From NCBI GenBank assembly GCA_025174535.1, contig JALBUN010000048.1:1736001-1800000 (forward strand): a DNA stretch of 64,000 nt. The letters are read 5' to 3'. The position numbers were made by a program, and so were the translations under genes. Below, in pieces: positions 34,860 through 47,516 of the stretch. The stretch is from Cantharellus purpuraceus (taxonomy: Eukaryota > Basidiomycota > Agaricomycetes > Cantharellales > Hydnaceae). The notes below the pieces were generated by a model. It did not search any database, was not told where the DNA came from, and saw only the letters and a program-made list of their open reading frames with translations. Positions within the stretch are counted from its first letter, which is position 1. Every line of letters begins with the position of its first letter.

Positions 34860-35260
34860 TTCTCCTGTATTTCTTTTATATTTTATTTCGTCATTTTTTC
34901 CCCTATTGGCTCCACCCCCATTTCGTTTTTATCACAAGTTTCTTTCCCATGTTTCAAATGATTCAGGACTTTTATCACATGTTCTAAAGACACATATCTT
35001 GTATAAAACACATTTAGCTAGATATGAAATGGACTAGAGAATTTCCTCTCACTTGTTTTTGTTGACTGTGTCTGAACTATTCGTTTCTGGAATAACTCCA
35101 GAATGAACGCGTATTTCTACAATCTTTTGCATACTCTTCCATAGTATTGCAACATCTGTTCGAATCCCAGTTTATGAAGCCTAAGCTCCACTGGTTGATT
35201 TTCTATTAAGCATTTACTCTCATTTTAGTCATCTGCTCCTGATCCCTGCTCAAATTGTCA
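34860..35260. repeat. LTR-D-like fragment
   Basis: An AT-rich segment sharing order and several short blocks with 30280-30690 (TTTCTGGAATAACTCCAGAA, TCTTTTGCATA, TTCTATTAAGCA). It separates the RNase H and recombinase parts of the DIRS-like element. Diverged; edges uncertain. Confidence 0.4.
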
Positions 35261-35409
35261 ATATCTAGACGAGGACTACACCAAATCTCATCAAATTTTG
35301 TATGAGGATACTCCCAAGATATATCGTCAATTTGACTATGCATACATCCAGTTCCCATCACTCCCTCTGTCATTATTTGAAATCTACTCTCTACACCTCC
35401 CCAGCAAGG

Positions 35410-37060
35410 CGAAATTTTCAACAGTGTCAGCAAGCATGTTCATAGTAGAAGGGAGCCAAGAGGAAGAGAAGGAAAACTCAAGTATCACTGCTAGCATGGT
35501 TTGCTGGGTGATGGACATTGTGAAGTGCATTTTGATTGTCTCCTTAGCAAATGTTGCAATGATGGCTTCATTATCAACATGGAAGACTATGTGATGGTGT
35601 CACCATAGGTGACCCCAGCAGAGAATGGCTTGCAAAACTGCATAGATTTCTTTGAACTGGATGTCACATGAGTGAAAGCAGCATGGCACCTGTGAAGAGA
35701 ACCAATGATCATCAAATATCCCCCCAATGCCCCTGGCATTGGTGTAGGTGTGAATTGTGGGGTAAGTTGGTGTGATGAGCCAAACACCATTCCAAGTGTG
35801 GGTGAAGTGATGCCACCAGAAAATATTGGCTCTAGCATAAGCAGGGACTCTGTGGCACATGAAAGGAGATGAAAATGTCATTGAAAAATCAATGAGGCAG
35901 TGGATAAAGGCACATGAGTGGGGGATTACTTGAGATGCAAACTGGAGGAAACCTATCAGCTCCTGCAGTTGCCAAAAATTCATTGTGCTGGCCATTAAAG
36001 CTGAATCTAAGATAATGCACAAGTATTCCAGTTTATCTCATGGCAGTCATGCCTCCATAGATACTGTATCAATTTTGAGGCCCAGATGCTCTAAACATGT
36101 ATATGGGAGAATGGTCTTTTCTTGTTGGAATGTTATGACTATATTCATTAACACCCAGATCCCCATGTACATGAAATCTATACTCCATTTGGAAACCATC
36201 ACATCTCCATTTAGTCTGACTGATCATCACCATTGACCTCGCTCATCAGCATCACCATAGGAACCTGGACATCCATCCCCATTGGACTCGGACATACTCA
36301 TGTAAGGCCATTGGCCTCAGAGACCCATCACTGGAGTAACTATTATTAGATTTCAAATATATAGTTAAGTTGTGCAACTGGGGACTTCATTCCCCAGTTT
36401 GAATATCAAATCATGCCTAGCTCCTAAGTCCAATCTGAACTATCTAAGTTGTACTCCATCTCCAAAATCTTGGACACAGGTATTAGTGAGGGTGCAGTAC
36501 ATAAGCTGAAGCCAAGTCCATTCCAATCCCCACCATGCACCCTGATCCCCACTCTGACCCAAGCTCCAACCCCCAATCAAACCTAGTGCATAACATGGAA
36601 GATCAACCCAAGTTGCTCTCCAAGTGACTGGCACCAAGATATGGCAGCATTGGCAGTGGACAAGGGTGTGTTGGGATGGAATAATAGAAGGAAATTGTCA
36701 AGATAGTGATGAATATCCCCTGGAAGGTGCCAGGATATGATCCAGTGGAGTCCTTCTGCAAATAGATTGAATATGTATGGTGTGGATTGCAGGCCAAATG
36801 TCAGAATGATCATGTGATAAAGGTGTGATTGCCAGTGGAAGCTAAGCAGATGCCACTGTGAAGGGGCTACTGGGATGTGATGGAATGCTTAGAGCTGTTT
36901 CAAATGATTCATATTTGATTTGTGCTTCAGAGTCTGGGATACCATCATTGACAGACTTGTCATGTGGCCATGACAAGTGGTTGATTAGTTGCAGCTTACT
37001 GCTGCATTTTTGGGATGCTAAGCCAAGGGAGGATGAATGGAAATGCAGCAAAGGGGGGAC
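35410..37060 (-). pseudogene. DIRS-like reverse transcriptase and RNase H
   Basis: RT: LTFGLQSTPYIFNLFAEGLH and HYLDNFLLLF (YLDD changed to YLDN). RNase H side: LQELIGFLQFASQVIPHSCA, IFWWHHFTHTWNGVWLI, YTNARGIGGIF, DIQFKEIYAVLQAI and FHVDNEAIIATFAKE. Split by the solo LTR-C at 36131-36595. 37070-37500 upstream holds weak pol-like frames only. Confidence 0.75.
36131..36595 (+). repeat. Solo LTR-C in the DIRS-like RT
   Basis: 465 bp, TGTTATGAC...GCATAACA, flanked by a perfect duplication TGGAA (36126-36130, 36596-36600). CpG-poor. It retains the TATTTAAG-type box (mutated to TAGTTAAG) and CAGTTTGAATAT. Confidence 0.9.
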
Positions 37061-37676
37061 AGGTATGGTCCAAGTGCATGTGAGCTCTCAACAAGCTTGT
37101 TAATGGTGGAAGTAACCACTTCTGGTTTATTGGCACAGGAGGCAGATTTCTGCAGCTCTGAGAATGGTCTGATGCATTAAAGCCAAGCAGAGCACCATGG
37201 TCAATTATATTGAGTGATGTGGCTACAAAGGAATGGTCTGGGTAGTCCTGTAAATGAAAAGCCCAGGCATCCCTTCATAGTGGGGTAATGACACAAGAAA
37301 GTGTGGAAGGGTAGGGGGGTGGACAGTTGCAATGGGGATCTGAATTGGGACATGGAGGTAGGGGACCAGCATAAAAAAGATCTGCAAAGGGAAGAGGTGT
37401 CTGTGGGTGAAGAGCTGATTGTGAAAGTGAAGCTAGTGACAAAACCATGGGGGTGCATTTTGGGTGGCAGCAAGAAGTTGGTGGGGAGCATCTCGCCTTG
37501 CCAAGGCCCTAAGAAGACTTTTTAGGGCACTTGAATACCCCATGGTCTGGGCTGTTGCAACTTCAGCACTTGTGAACACACTGGCACTTGTCCCAATAGC
37601 AGGTTCAGAAATTGAAATCATTGCAGGTTTGACTCTTGGTGTTGTCCCCCTTATGAGAGCCCTTGTCCTTATTGTA

Positions 37677-38710
37677 TCAAGAGTGTGCATGGCCAACTAG
37701 GCACCAGTTCTGACACTCTGTATTGATACTCCCCCATAGCAAATAGTTGCCCTGGGCCATCTCAGCAAGGCACAAGGCATGAACTGCAAAATGGTAGTTG
37801 AGTACCACCATCCATTCATAGTTAAGAGGCATTATATTGAGCAGACTAATGTAATCATTGCACCCAATGATGAATGGAATGAGGCCAGAGGGATGGGATG
37901 ATGCTACCACCTGTGCTTGAACCACACTGAAGTACCTCTGCAGTGGGTAGTGGAGCAATTCAAATGTAGGGAAATCTTTCAAAGAAGGAGGTGTTTCCTT
38001 GTGAGCCAGAACATCATTTTCATATTCCAGATTTGAAGCAATCTGCTTGTCATGAAGTCTATTATCCAGTTTAGAGATTTGTCCAGGGCATAGCACATGC
38101 TGCCTGATTGCCAGTAGCAGCAAATCTTCTATGTTGGGAAAGAGGGATTGAAGAGAATACATACCATGGCTGGTATTGGAAGTTGGTGGCATGAATCCAC
38201 CCATGGGAAATGGAGGCCTCATTGCCATGGCTGTTCAGGTACTGAAAAAGTGGGTTGAATGCTGGCTGGAGCAGGTGTGGGGGGAAGGGGTTGCTGTGGT
38301 ACAGGGGGTGGTGCCAATGGTGGCTGGACCAGCTGGACCAGCGGTGGTTGGGTTGGTAATGGAGGTTGTGTCACCTGCATGTGTCGTAAGAGCACATCTT
38401 GTCCTTGGGCCACCTTTAGCAGAGCTGCCAAGATGAGGTCTGCTGTGTTCACATCACTTGGTGTGGCTGTGTTCATGGCACCTGAATGTGGCTGGGCCTG
38501 AGGCTCCATCTGTGGATTGGAACCAGGGGCTTCATTGTTGCCAGACATAGGAAGAGGATTGATTTCAGGAGATGATGAGACCTTGGATAAGGGAGAAAGT
38601 TCCACTGGGTCAGGTGAAGACCTGGTGCTAGGCCTGGGGGGCTTGAAGCAGTTTTTTGTTTTGTTTTTTAAATAGAGGGTGGTCATGGTTGGTCTGAGTT
38701 GAGGGGACAC
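37677..38710 (-). pseudogene. DIRS-like gag region
   Basis: Two overlapping frames: a Pro/Gln-rich N-terminus (38710-38219, LAPPPVPQQPLPPTPAP) and a helical C-terminal part (38228-37677) ending GNYLLWGSINTECQNWC, a possible relic of a zinc knuckle. Position before RT supports gag. No named domain recognised. Confidence 0.5.
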
Positions 38711-39770
38711 ATATGATATGCCGGTGATTCAGACAATGTGATTCTGTGATATGTATCCTATAGACGGGGCATGAAAGCTTCAAATGCAAGAACCATGCTC
38801 TTGGGCTGAAATTTGAATATGTTGTTCTACTCTTTCCTTCTGAATAGAATCACCAATTTTTATAAAAATTGGCAGACTGGTTCTTGAGAAAATAATGTCT
38901 GAAGTTGGCCAGAAGGGGATTGTGCTAAAGATATCCTAGAGCTTCAAAACTTTTCACCCAGCTTCACATAGTATATATAATAGTAGGACAAGTGTCAAAT
39001 GGCCATAATCTGTCTTGGTTGTTCAGACACATGCACAGGAGGTGGCCAAGGAGACATGTGATGGGATATAGTTCTATGATTACAATCTCTTGTTCCCAGC
39101 ATTGTTTCAGGTATATAATTATGGATATGGGGTTAGTTTACATTTTTCCTTGAAATAAAGGAGATCATGATTAACACTTCTTATGACCAGGATGTGCTAG
39201 AGCTGAAAAACCTTTTACCTAGGCTGATATATAAGATACAAAGGTGGGGAAAGTATAAGGGGAGGTTTGTTAGACAGGGTAGAGGAGGTGGTAAAGGAGG
39301 GGCATGCCTGGAAATAGTTCTGTGGTTACAATCTCTTGTCCCCAGCTTTTAAAGGAGAGTAACAGAAGAGGCTGATAGTCATAGAACATGCATGGCAAGG
39401 AGGTTGTTGTCTGTTACCCAGCAAGATAGAGTATAGAAGTACTCTAGGACCTTACAGAAGTGGACAGTCTGGCAGGCACCAGACTTGAACACATCTTTAA
39501 CCATGCAATAGTACAAGAAATAACTAGACATAGATGTGAGAAAAAATATGACTACTACCCAGAAGGAGGTAGCACAGAAGCATAACTCCTTCAGGTATGA
39601 GCCCAGCATAATTCTCACATACATATCAAGGAGAAGAAATAAAAATAAAAATTAGACATGCACATGAGAAAAGACCTAGCTATTGCCCAGAAGGAGGCAG
39701 CACAGAAGTGCAAGCTTTATTTCACAGAAGCAGAATTCCTTCAGGCACAAGCCTAGTGTGATTCTCACAT
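38711..39770. repeat. Non-coding region with two sets of imperfect direct repeats
   Basis: Set 1: units around 38925-39115 and 39178-39350 share ATTACAATCTCTTG-T/TCCCAGC (39079, 39325) and the GCTAGAGCT...CTTTTxACC blocks. Set 2: 39524-39622 and 39653-39770 share CCCAGAAGGAGG-AGCACAGAAG and ATTCTCACAT. No coding potential. This may be the terminal or leader region of the DIRS-like element, but I cannot show it. Confidence 0.5.
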
Positions 39771-40402
39771 TGTTACGCACTAGGTCTGATTGGGGGTTGG
39801 AGATTGGGTTAAGGTTTGGTCAGAGTTGGAGGAGTCAGGTACATCATGGGGGTCAGAACAGACTTGGCTTCAGCTTATGTGCTGTGCCCTCACTAATACT
39901 GGTGTCTGAGATTTTGGAGATGGAGTATGACTTAGAGAGTTAGGATCCGACTTAGGAACTAGGTGTGATTTGATATTTGAACTGGTCTGATTGGGGGTCA
40001 GAGATTGGGTTGGAGGTTTGGTTGGAGGTTCGGTCAGAGTTGGAGGAGTCAGGTACGTCATGGGGGTCAGAACAGACTTGGCTTCAGCTTATGTGCTGTG
40101 CCCTCACTAATACTGGTGTCTGAGATTTTGGAGATGGAGTATGACTTAGAGAGTTAGGATCCAACTTAGGAACTAGGCGTGATTTGATATTTGAACTGGG
40201 GAATGAAGTCCCCAGTCAGGCAACTTAAATACATATTTGAAATCTAATAATAATTACTCTGGTGATGGACCTCCGAGGCCAACGGCCTTACATGAGTATT
40301 GTCCGAGTCTGATGGGGATGGATATCTGAGTTCCTATGGTGATGCTGATGCATCAATCGGAACCGGAGACAGATGGGTGGAATTGGCAGTGACAATCGGA
40401 CA
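39771..40402 (-). repeat. Truncated LTR-C with internal tandem duplication
   Basis: Begins TGTTACGCACTAGGTC (the reverse complement of the LTR-C end) and stops at 40402 inside U3. About 200 bp of the U5/R side is present twice in tandem (39783-39981 and 39982-40195), each with GACTTGGCTTCAGCTTATGT. A family C LTR fragment with a secondary duplication. Confidence 0.75.
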
Positions 40403-41789
40403 GAAGGCCTCACGCTAAGTGGACCAGTCTATATAGTTGTACTGATGTATGAGACACGAAAAAAAAAAACCCCAAGCACCATGAAAACACCTGAGCGCCA
40501 TAAAATCACCCCAGCGGCTACAATGACTACGCCATGAATGACACCAACACGACGCGCATACATGCATGAAAAAGAAAGTAGCAAGGAAAGAAAGGGATGG
40601 GGGGTTGCAAAAACTATTTGACTATTAACATAATGCGGAGAGTGATCCAACACCAGTGAGAAAAGAAACAAACAACAAATAATAATAATTGAGGAGCGAA
40701 GCAGGCACAGGGAGTTTGTAAGTGGATGTAATCAGAATGATTGACAAAGCAAAACGCACAGGTAGGGTCAACAAGCTGACGGACATGAAATTCTTGTGAC
40801 ATAATTATTCTGAAGGTATCAAGCAATTCCTCTTGGAACACAGTCGATCGTACCCCTTCAAGTGGGATGTGAAATGTTCTGGGGGGCGGTTCAATATTAT
40901 TATGCCCCAGAGTAGTGAAGTGGGCCCACCTGAGAAACTGAAACGGAATATATTTTAAGGATGAACATAGTCACTGCCCAAGTGTTCGTCACTACGCGGA
41001 TGAACATTGTAGTTACATAATGTTATTGGTATGATAACATAATCAAGTGACAAGTCTTTCTTAATCCTCAACATCCTCTCTGGTAGTCTGTAGACTTCAG
41101 GTCTTATCACACACCACGTTCATCATCCAACCTATATCTTACGGCCTTGCTCCGTCACCTGGACCTTGTTACCACCAAATGATGTCGCTCCTTGTCGCCC
41201 AAGCCGAATAAAAGCACCCACATGAGGAAGAGCTAGCCTTGGGTCATCGACTTATAGCAAAAGAATGGCACTAGCTCGAACATCAGCTCCCCTTCAACAC
41301 AGTAAATAGTGAAAGAGCTCCGTTTGTCATGTATTTCGCTCTGACTAACGGATAGCTTACTACACTTGGCGGTCCCGCATATCGTTGCAGATATCATGGC
41401 TACCTTGTTGCTATCTTTCTTAACAATATATAAGCCAGAAAGCCATTGATCTGATGCAACTTTGTTTTTGTTATGGCTGTGCCCAATGGTTGCCATACAA
41501 CAGCTTGCTCTGCAACAAATTAAGCAACTCAATGTCATGTGTGACTATCAAGTGCAGAGGTGAGAATCAGCAAGGTGAAGAACAGAGCTAAGTACTGGAC
41601 ATATTTATACTAATGGAGTGGATGTAGACTGAACAATGAGTGGGTGTGGTAAAGTAGGAGAATAAGAAATGGGTGAGTGGATAACATGAGAAGTGAGCAA
41701 GTGGATAACATGAGAAGTGGGTGAGTGGATAACATTGACATGGTGCTGTGGAACTGATCACATGCCTCCTCTAGAGAACACAGACAAAT
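40403..41789. other. Unassigned region
   Basis: No repeat match and no confident gene. It has an 11-A run at 40460-40470, an AT-rich centre and a - strand frame of 101 codons (41538-41233, ending FFCYKSMTQG). That frame lacks recognisable motifs and could be one exon of an unknown gene. 41630-41730 has short tandem GAGAAGTGGGTGAGTGGATAA repeats. Confidence 0.35.
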
Positions 41790-42024
41790 ATTTTGTCCAA
41801 ATCATTTGTCCATGTGGGTCCAAAACTTCATCCAGCAGAAATGATAAGTTTTTGAGCTCATTTCTGCTTGGAAAATCCCCCCAAAAAAATATGGAAAATT
41901 AGAGAATATTTGAATAGCCTTATATCAGGTATATTTATGCAAATGTTTAAGGCCATAAAGCAAAAATGATAGATATTCAGATACAGACAATAGATCTTTT
42001 TCAGGGAAAACTGGTTCCCATACA
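41790..42024 (-). repeat. LTR-A fragment, U3 end
   Basis: Ends AACTGGTTCCCATACA, the reverse of the LTR-A start. It shares TGTGGGTCCAAAACTTC and GAGAATATTTGAATAG with the other LTR-A copies. Family C copy 2 was inserted 8 bp to its right. Confidence 0.65.
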
Positions 42025-42032
42025 AGTGTCTT

Positions 42033-42545
42033 TGTTATGACTATATTCATTAACGCCCAGATCCCCATCTGATCCACTCAGATCCCCGCACATATGAAAT
42101 CTATACTCCATTTGGAAACCACCATCTCCATCTACCTGTCCGATTGTCACCGCCGATTCCACCCATCCGTCTCCAGTTCCGATTGATGCATCAGCATCAC
42201 CATAGGAACCTGGACATCCATCCCCATCGGACTTGGACATACTCATGTAAGGCCGTCGGCCTTGGAGACCCATCACCGGAGTAATTATTATTAGATTTCA
42301 AAATATGTATTTAAGTTGTCTGACTGGGGACTTCATTCCCCAGTTCGAATATCAAATCACGCCTAGTCCCTAAGTCCGATCCTAACTCTCTAAGTTGTAC
42401 TCCATCTCCAAAATCTTGGACACTGGTATTAGTGAGGGCGCAGCATAAGCTGAAGCCAAGTCCGTTCCAACCCCCACGACGTACTCTGACTCCGACCCAA
42501 CCTCCGACCCAATCTCTGACTCCCAATTGGACCTAGTGCGTAACA
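42033..42545 (+). repeat. LTR-C, 5' LTR of copy 2
   Basis: 513 bp, TGTTATGAC...GCGTAACA. TATTTAAG at 42308-42315 lies 33 bp before CAGTTCGAATAT (42341-42352). The inverted repeat ACTGGGGA...TTCCCCAG (about 42323-42343) spans the predicted start. Confidence 0.92.
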
Positions 42546-42547
42546 GT

Positions 42548-42559
42548 ATATTCAAACTG
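42548..42559 (+). promoter_or_regulatory. Predicted self-priming site of family C
   Basis: ATATTCAAACTG, two bases after the 5' LTR. No TGG (tRNA-type) site is present. It is complementary to the LTR segment CAGTT(C/T)GAATAT located a normal TATA distance downstream of the box, so the transcript's own 5' end could fold back as primer, as in Tf1/sushi elements. In this copy one pair is spoiled by C/A at a former CpG. Confidence 0.6.
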
Positions 42560-42577
42560 CCATACTCACTCCTACCA

Positions 42578-43687
42578 ATGCCACGATCCACCACCAATTC
42601 CAAATGCGCACGAACCATCAAGGTGCCTGCTCCCAGCATTGACACCATCCCCGAGGTTGTCAAAGAACCGACAGACCACATAGAGGCCAGCAATGAAGAA
42701 GATGACACCCCGCCCTCTCCAAATCTGGTGCAAGCCATCTCCCTGCTCACCAGCAGCATCCATAACCCACAAGCTCCTAAGTCCCGGACCAAGGTCTGAG
42801 AACCCGACCCATTCGATGGCTCCAATCCACAAAAGCTCCAGCCGTTCTTGGTGCAATACCAGTTGAATTTCCGCGACCGCCCCAACACGTTCACATCTGA
42901 TTGGGTGAAGGTCACCTTCGCCATGTCCTGTACTGCACTGGACTACTTTGAGCCAGCGCTCATGGACAACTCCGATGACCCGATATGGTCAGAGGACTAC
43001 TCTGACTTCATCTCCGAACTTCAGACCAATTTCGGTCCTTACAACCCCGAGGCCAATGCTGAGAATGAACTCAATCGACTTCGGATGAAGGAAAATCACA
43101 AAATTGCAAAATACATTGTGAGTTTCCAGCAGCTAGCCCTGAAAGTCCAATGGGGTGATGCCACACTCCAATGCCAATTTTACATTGGACTCCCATCCTG
43201 CATCAAGGACGAGATATCACATGTCGGTAAGCCGGATACTTTGGTTAACCTCTGCAAGCTCGCCCAATCCATTGACGCCCGTTATTGGGAACGTCAACCC
43301 GAGGTCTCCCGCGAGAACTCGGCTAACAACAAATTGGACAAATCATTGGACAAGACCCCAAAGTCCAACAAGGGGTCCGATAAGAGGACCACCACCAACT
43401 CAGGCCAGAAGTCAAACACTGGTAATGCTGCCGCTTCTGGTTCCGGTCAGAACAATTCCGGCACCAGCAATAACTCCAGAGCTCACAAGAGTACTCCGGA
43501 CCTCTCCACCAAGCTGGGGAAGGATGGAAAACTTACCCAGCAGGAACGCCAGCGCCGCATGGACAACAACCTCTGTCTGTTCTGCGGAAAGCCTGGCCAC
43601 CAAGCCAAGGATTGCAACAAGGCAACCTCGTCCGCAGCAAAGGCAAAGGGCCATGCTGTCAATGCCACAACAGACCAAAAAAAATAG
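42578..43687 (+). pseudogene. Family C Gag, copy 2
   Basis: From ATG at 42578 (MPRSTTNSKCARTIKVP). Retrotrans_gag-type core (FLVQYQLNFRDRPNTFTSDW, ALDYFEPALMD, LNRLRMKENHKIAKYI, FQQLALKVQWGD, LAQSIDARYWERQ), a Ser/Asn/Lys-rich linker and zinc knuckle CLFCGKPGHQAKDC. TGA at 42797 (KV*EPDPFDGS) sits where the family has Arg. The terminal TAG after an A8 run is caused by loss of one C relative to copy 1, which reads straight into protease. Confidence 0.9.
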
Positions 43688-46600
43688 TAAGCAGTCCTAT
43701 GGCCTCCATATGGGCTGAGGGGCGTTGGTACTCCCCGTACGACAAACGAGGTCCGCCTGAATGCATCCACTCTTCCCACTCCAACTCCCTTACCCTCCTC
43801 ATCTACTCCGACTCCATTCCCGATACTGCTATCCAAGCATTAATTGACTCCAGTTCTACTCACTGTTTCCTCGATTCCTCTTTTTCCGATTTACATAAAC
43901 TCCATACATACACCATAACTCCAATATCGCTCCGATTATTTGATGGCACTACTAATGCTGTTATTTCATGAGCTATAGATCTGTCAATCTGTTTTTCTGT
44001 CAGAGAAATCCAGAACCTTACATTCTATGTTACTCCGCTTGACTCCAGCTGTTCTGTGGTTCTCGGACATAACTGGCTCACCCGCTACAATCCATTGATT
44101 GACTGGGCATTGGGCCATATCACATTCCATTCTCCAGTACAGGCTGTGTCATCCCCGACGTCACCAGCAACTTTAGGTGTGAAACTATCTTCCGCCTCCA
44201 CTGACTCCGCTCCGATAGATACCCCATCTGCCCCGCCGTTTATATCAATGGTGGACGCTATGGTCTTCGCCAGACTAAGCAAACTGGATGGCTCTCACAC
44301 ATTCCAGGTCCACCTCTCCGATCTGATATTCCTTGCCGCTCATTCCGCCCGATCAACTCCACCGGACCTATCTATGGTTCCTAAGGAGTATCATGAGTTC
44401 GCTGATGTGTTCAGCAAGTCTAAAGCCAACTCCCTAGCAGAACACCGACCATACGATCTCAAGATTGAACTGGATGACAACTCCACCCCTCCGCTTGGCC
44501 CTATCTACTCGCTATCCCAAAAAGAGCTATTGGCTCTCCGGACATTCATAGATGAGAACTTGGCCATGGGCTTCATCCGCCCATCCCTATCTCCCCATGG
44601 AGCTCCGGTCCTATTTGTCCGCAAAAAGGACAGATCACTCTGTCTATGCGTCGACTTCCGTGGACTCAACAAGATCACCAAGAAAGACCAATACCTGATA
44701 CCCTGCACTGTGGACCTACTCAAAAGTCCTCGAAAGGCTAAGATCTATTCCAAAATAGATCTCCAACATGCCTACCATCTAGTCCGCATCTGAGAAGGCG
44801 ACGAATGGAAAATGACCTTCCACACATGATATGGATCTTTCGAGTGGTGCATCATGCCCTTCGGACTAACCAATGCTCTGGCTGCCTTCCAGAGGTTCAT
44901 GAATGATACCTTCGCCGACCTCCTTGATGTGACTGTCCTCGTTTACTTAGATGACATTCTGGTATATTCAGACAACAAAGAAGAACATCGGACACATGTC
45001 TGAGATGTACTCTGATGTCTCCAAAAACATGGCCTCTTCACCTGCACTGACAAATGCAAATTCCACTCCGACTTGGTTGAATACCTAGGCTATATCCTCT
45101 CCCCGGCAGGATTGAAAATGTCCGATGACAAAATCAAAGCCATACAGGAATGGCCGGAACCCCAGAAAGTCAAGGATGTACAGTCCTTCCTAGGGTTCGC
45201 CAACTTCTACCGCCGCTTCATTCACGGCTACTCCAATATCACCGTTCCGCTCACCTGACTCACTAGGAAGGGTATCCAATGGAATTTCACTGACGAATGC
45301 AGACAGAGCTTTGAGACCTTGAAAAAGGCCTTTACATCTGCTCCGATACTGACTCATTGGGTTCCAGATGTTCCTATCCTATTAGAAACCAATGCCTCCG
45401 ACTATGCACTTGCCACGATCCTGTCCATCATCTCTCCAGACGATGGACAAGTCCATCCGATCGCTTTTCACTTGTGTACATTTACGCCCCCTGAACTGAA
45501 CTATGACGTCCATGACAAAGAGCTCCTTGCCATATATGAAGCCTTCTGGATATGGAGACACTACCTTGAAGGCCCCTCCGATCCGGTGGACGTCATAATG
45601 GACCACAAGAACTTGGAATACTTCTCCACAACAAAACTGCTCACCCAGAGACAAGTCTGATGGTCCGAATACCTATCTCAGTTCAATCTCATTATCTGTT
45701 TCTGCCCAGGTTGACTTGGAGCAAGGCCCGACGCTTTAACTAGACGATGGGATGTCTACCCTAAAGAGGGGAATAGCGACTATGCCACTGTAAACCCACA
45801 CAACTTTCGTCCTGTGTTCACTAATGAGCAGCTGGCATCATCCCTATGAGCATCCACCCTCATGACTCCCACCCTCCGAGCTGTCACCATTATGGACATC
45901 AACCAACTCCGCTCCGACATCTGCTCATCACTCCAATCCGATCCTGTTGCAGTTAAACACTTGGACAACCCTTCTGATCCGAAATGGTCACTTGACCCCG
46001 AAGGACACCTCCGACACAATGACCGGATATACGTCCCCAATGCCAATGGTCTCCAACTCCAAGTTTTGCAGTATTATCATGATCACCCGATCTCGGGCCA
46101 CTTCAGGCAAAATTGCACACAAGGATTAATCCGACGGGACTACGTATGGCCTAAAATGCGAGAATACATTCAACACTACTGTAACTCCTGCACCACGTGT
46201 ATGTGCTCAAAATCGCAAAGGCACAAACCCTACAGAACACTTAAGCAACTTCCAGTCCCAGAGCAACCATGGAACTCCATCTCCATGGATTTCATAGAGA
46301 AGCTCCCCCCATCACTTGGATACGACACCATACTTGTGATTGTTGACAGATTCACCAAACAGTCACTATTCATTCCGACGCATGACACCATCACCTCTGC
46401 CTCACTAGCTAAATTGTTTGTTCTCCACATATTCTCTAAACACGGAGTTCCATCACATGTCACATCCAATCAGGGCTCGGAGTTCATGTCCTCCTTCTTC
46501 TGCACATTAGGAAAGGCTCTCGACATGAAACTTCACTTCACCTCTGGATACCATCCAGAAGGAGACAGACAAATGGAATGAATGAATCAGTCCCTGGAAC

Positions 46601-47364
46601 AATATCTCCAAGTCTATTGTAACTATCAACAAGACAACTGGGCTGACCTACTTCCGATCGCAGAGTATGCCTACAACAACACTCCGAACGCAACTACTGG
46701 CATCTCTCCATTCTTTGCTAATAAAGGCTATCATCCAAACATCTCCGTCCACACTGAGAAAGAACTTGCCTCCACCAAAGCCCACCAATTCATAACTGAC
46801 CTCGATCAACTACACCAACATCTCTGAGAAACCATCTCCGATGCCCAGAAACAATATCAAGTCTCTGCAGACCGATGCCGCATTCTGGCTCTGGACCTGC
46901 AAATTGGAGACAAAGTATTCATTAAGGCCAAACACTTCCGGACCACCCACCCATCGAAGAAACTCTCCAAGAAATACTTAGGTCCTTATGAGGTCATTGC
47001 TCACACAGGCAGCAGGTCCTTCACCCTCCGCCTCCCGGACCACTTCTGAGCAGTTCATCTGGTCTTCCATATATCAATGCTTGAACCCACTACTATGAAT
47101 GAGATCTCCAGTTGCACGCAACCTCCACCTCCCCCGATCATCATTGAAGGAGACAATGAATATGAGATATCTGAGATCCTGGACTTGAAGATCGACCATC
47201 GATACAAGTGCAAGCTCCAGTACTTAGTCAAATGGACTGGATACAAAGGCACCGATGAAAAGTCTTCATGGATCTCTGCATCCGAACTTGATCATGCATC
47301 CGAATCCGTCTCTGACTTTCACTCCGCTTATCCAGACAAACCTGGCCCTCTTATGAATCTTTAA
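43680..47364 (+). pseudogene. Family C Pol with chromodomain, copy 2
   Basis: Protease ALIDSSSTHCFLD and LGHNWLTRYNPLIDW. RT from [43 protein letters not shown] to [10 protein letters not shown]. RNase H NASDYALATIL and DHKNLEYFS. Integrase zinc finger (H...HPISGHFRQNCT...CNSCTTC), core SMDFIEKLP, VTSNQGSEF (catalytic Asp changed to Asn) and GYHPEGD. C-terminal chromodomain YEISEILDLKI...LQYLVKWTGYKGTDEKSSW. Stops at 43969, 44791, 44827, 45001, 45013, 45256, 45658, 45712, 45847, 46579, 46825 and 47047 are all TGA and all in one frame. Confidence 0.92.
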
Positions 47365-47516
47365 GTTTGATTACTAATGCCAATTCTATTATTTCACATC
47401 ATCATTTTATTACAAGTCACAAGGGAAATTACCAGCCTGCCCAAAAAACTCTGAAGGAATATCACTCCAACTCATTTTTCTCCGCTCCGAAATTTATAAT
47501 CATTTTCATTTTATTT

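Larger units (their letters stand above)
33480..38710 (-). mobile_element. DIRS-like tyrosine-recombinase retroelement, dead
   Basis: On the - strand in order: Pro/Gln-rich gag (38710-37677), RT (about 37060-36596), RT end and RNase H (36130-35410), tyrosine recombinase (34760-33666). A solo LTR-C (36131-36595) and an LTR-D-like fragment (about 34860-35260) interrupt it. RT followed by a tyrosine recombinase instead of a DDE integrase, with no LTRs of its own, is diagnostic of the DIRS order. No intact domain remains. The terminal repeats were not identified. Confidence 0.78.
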
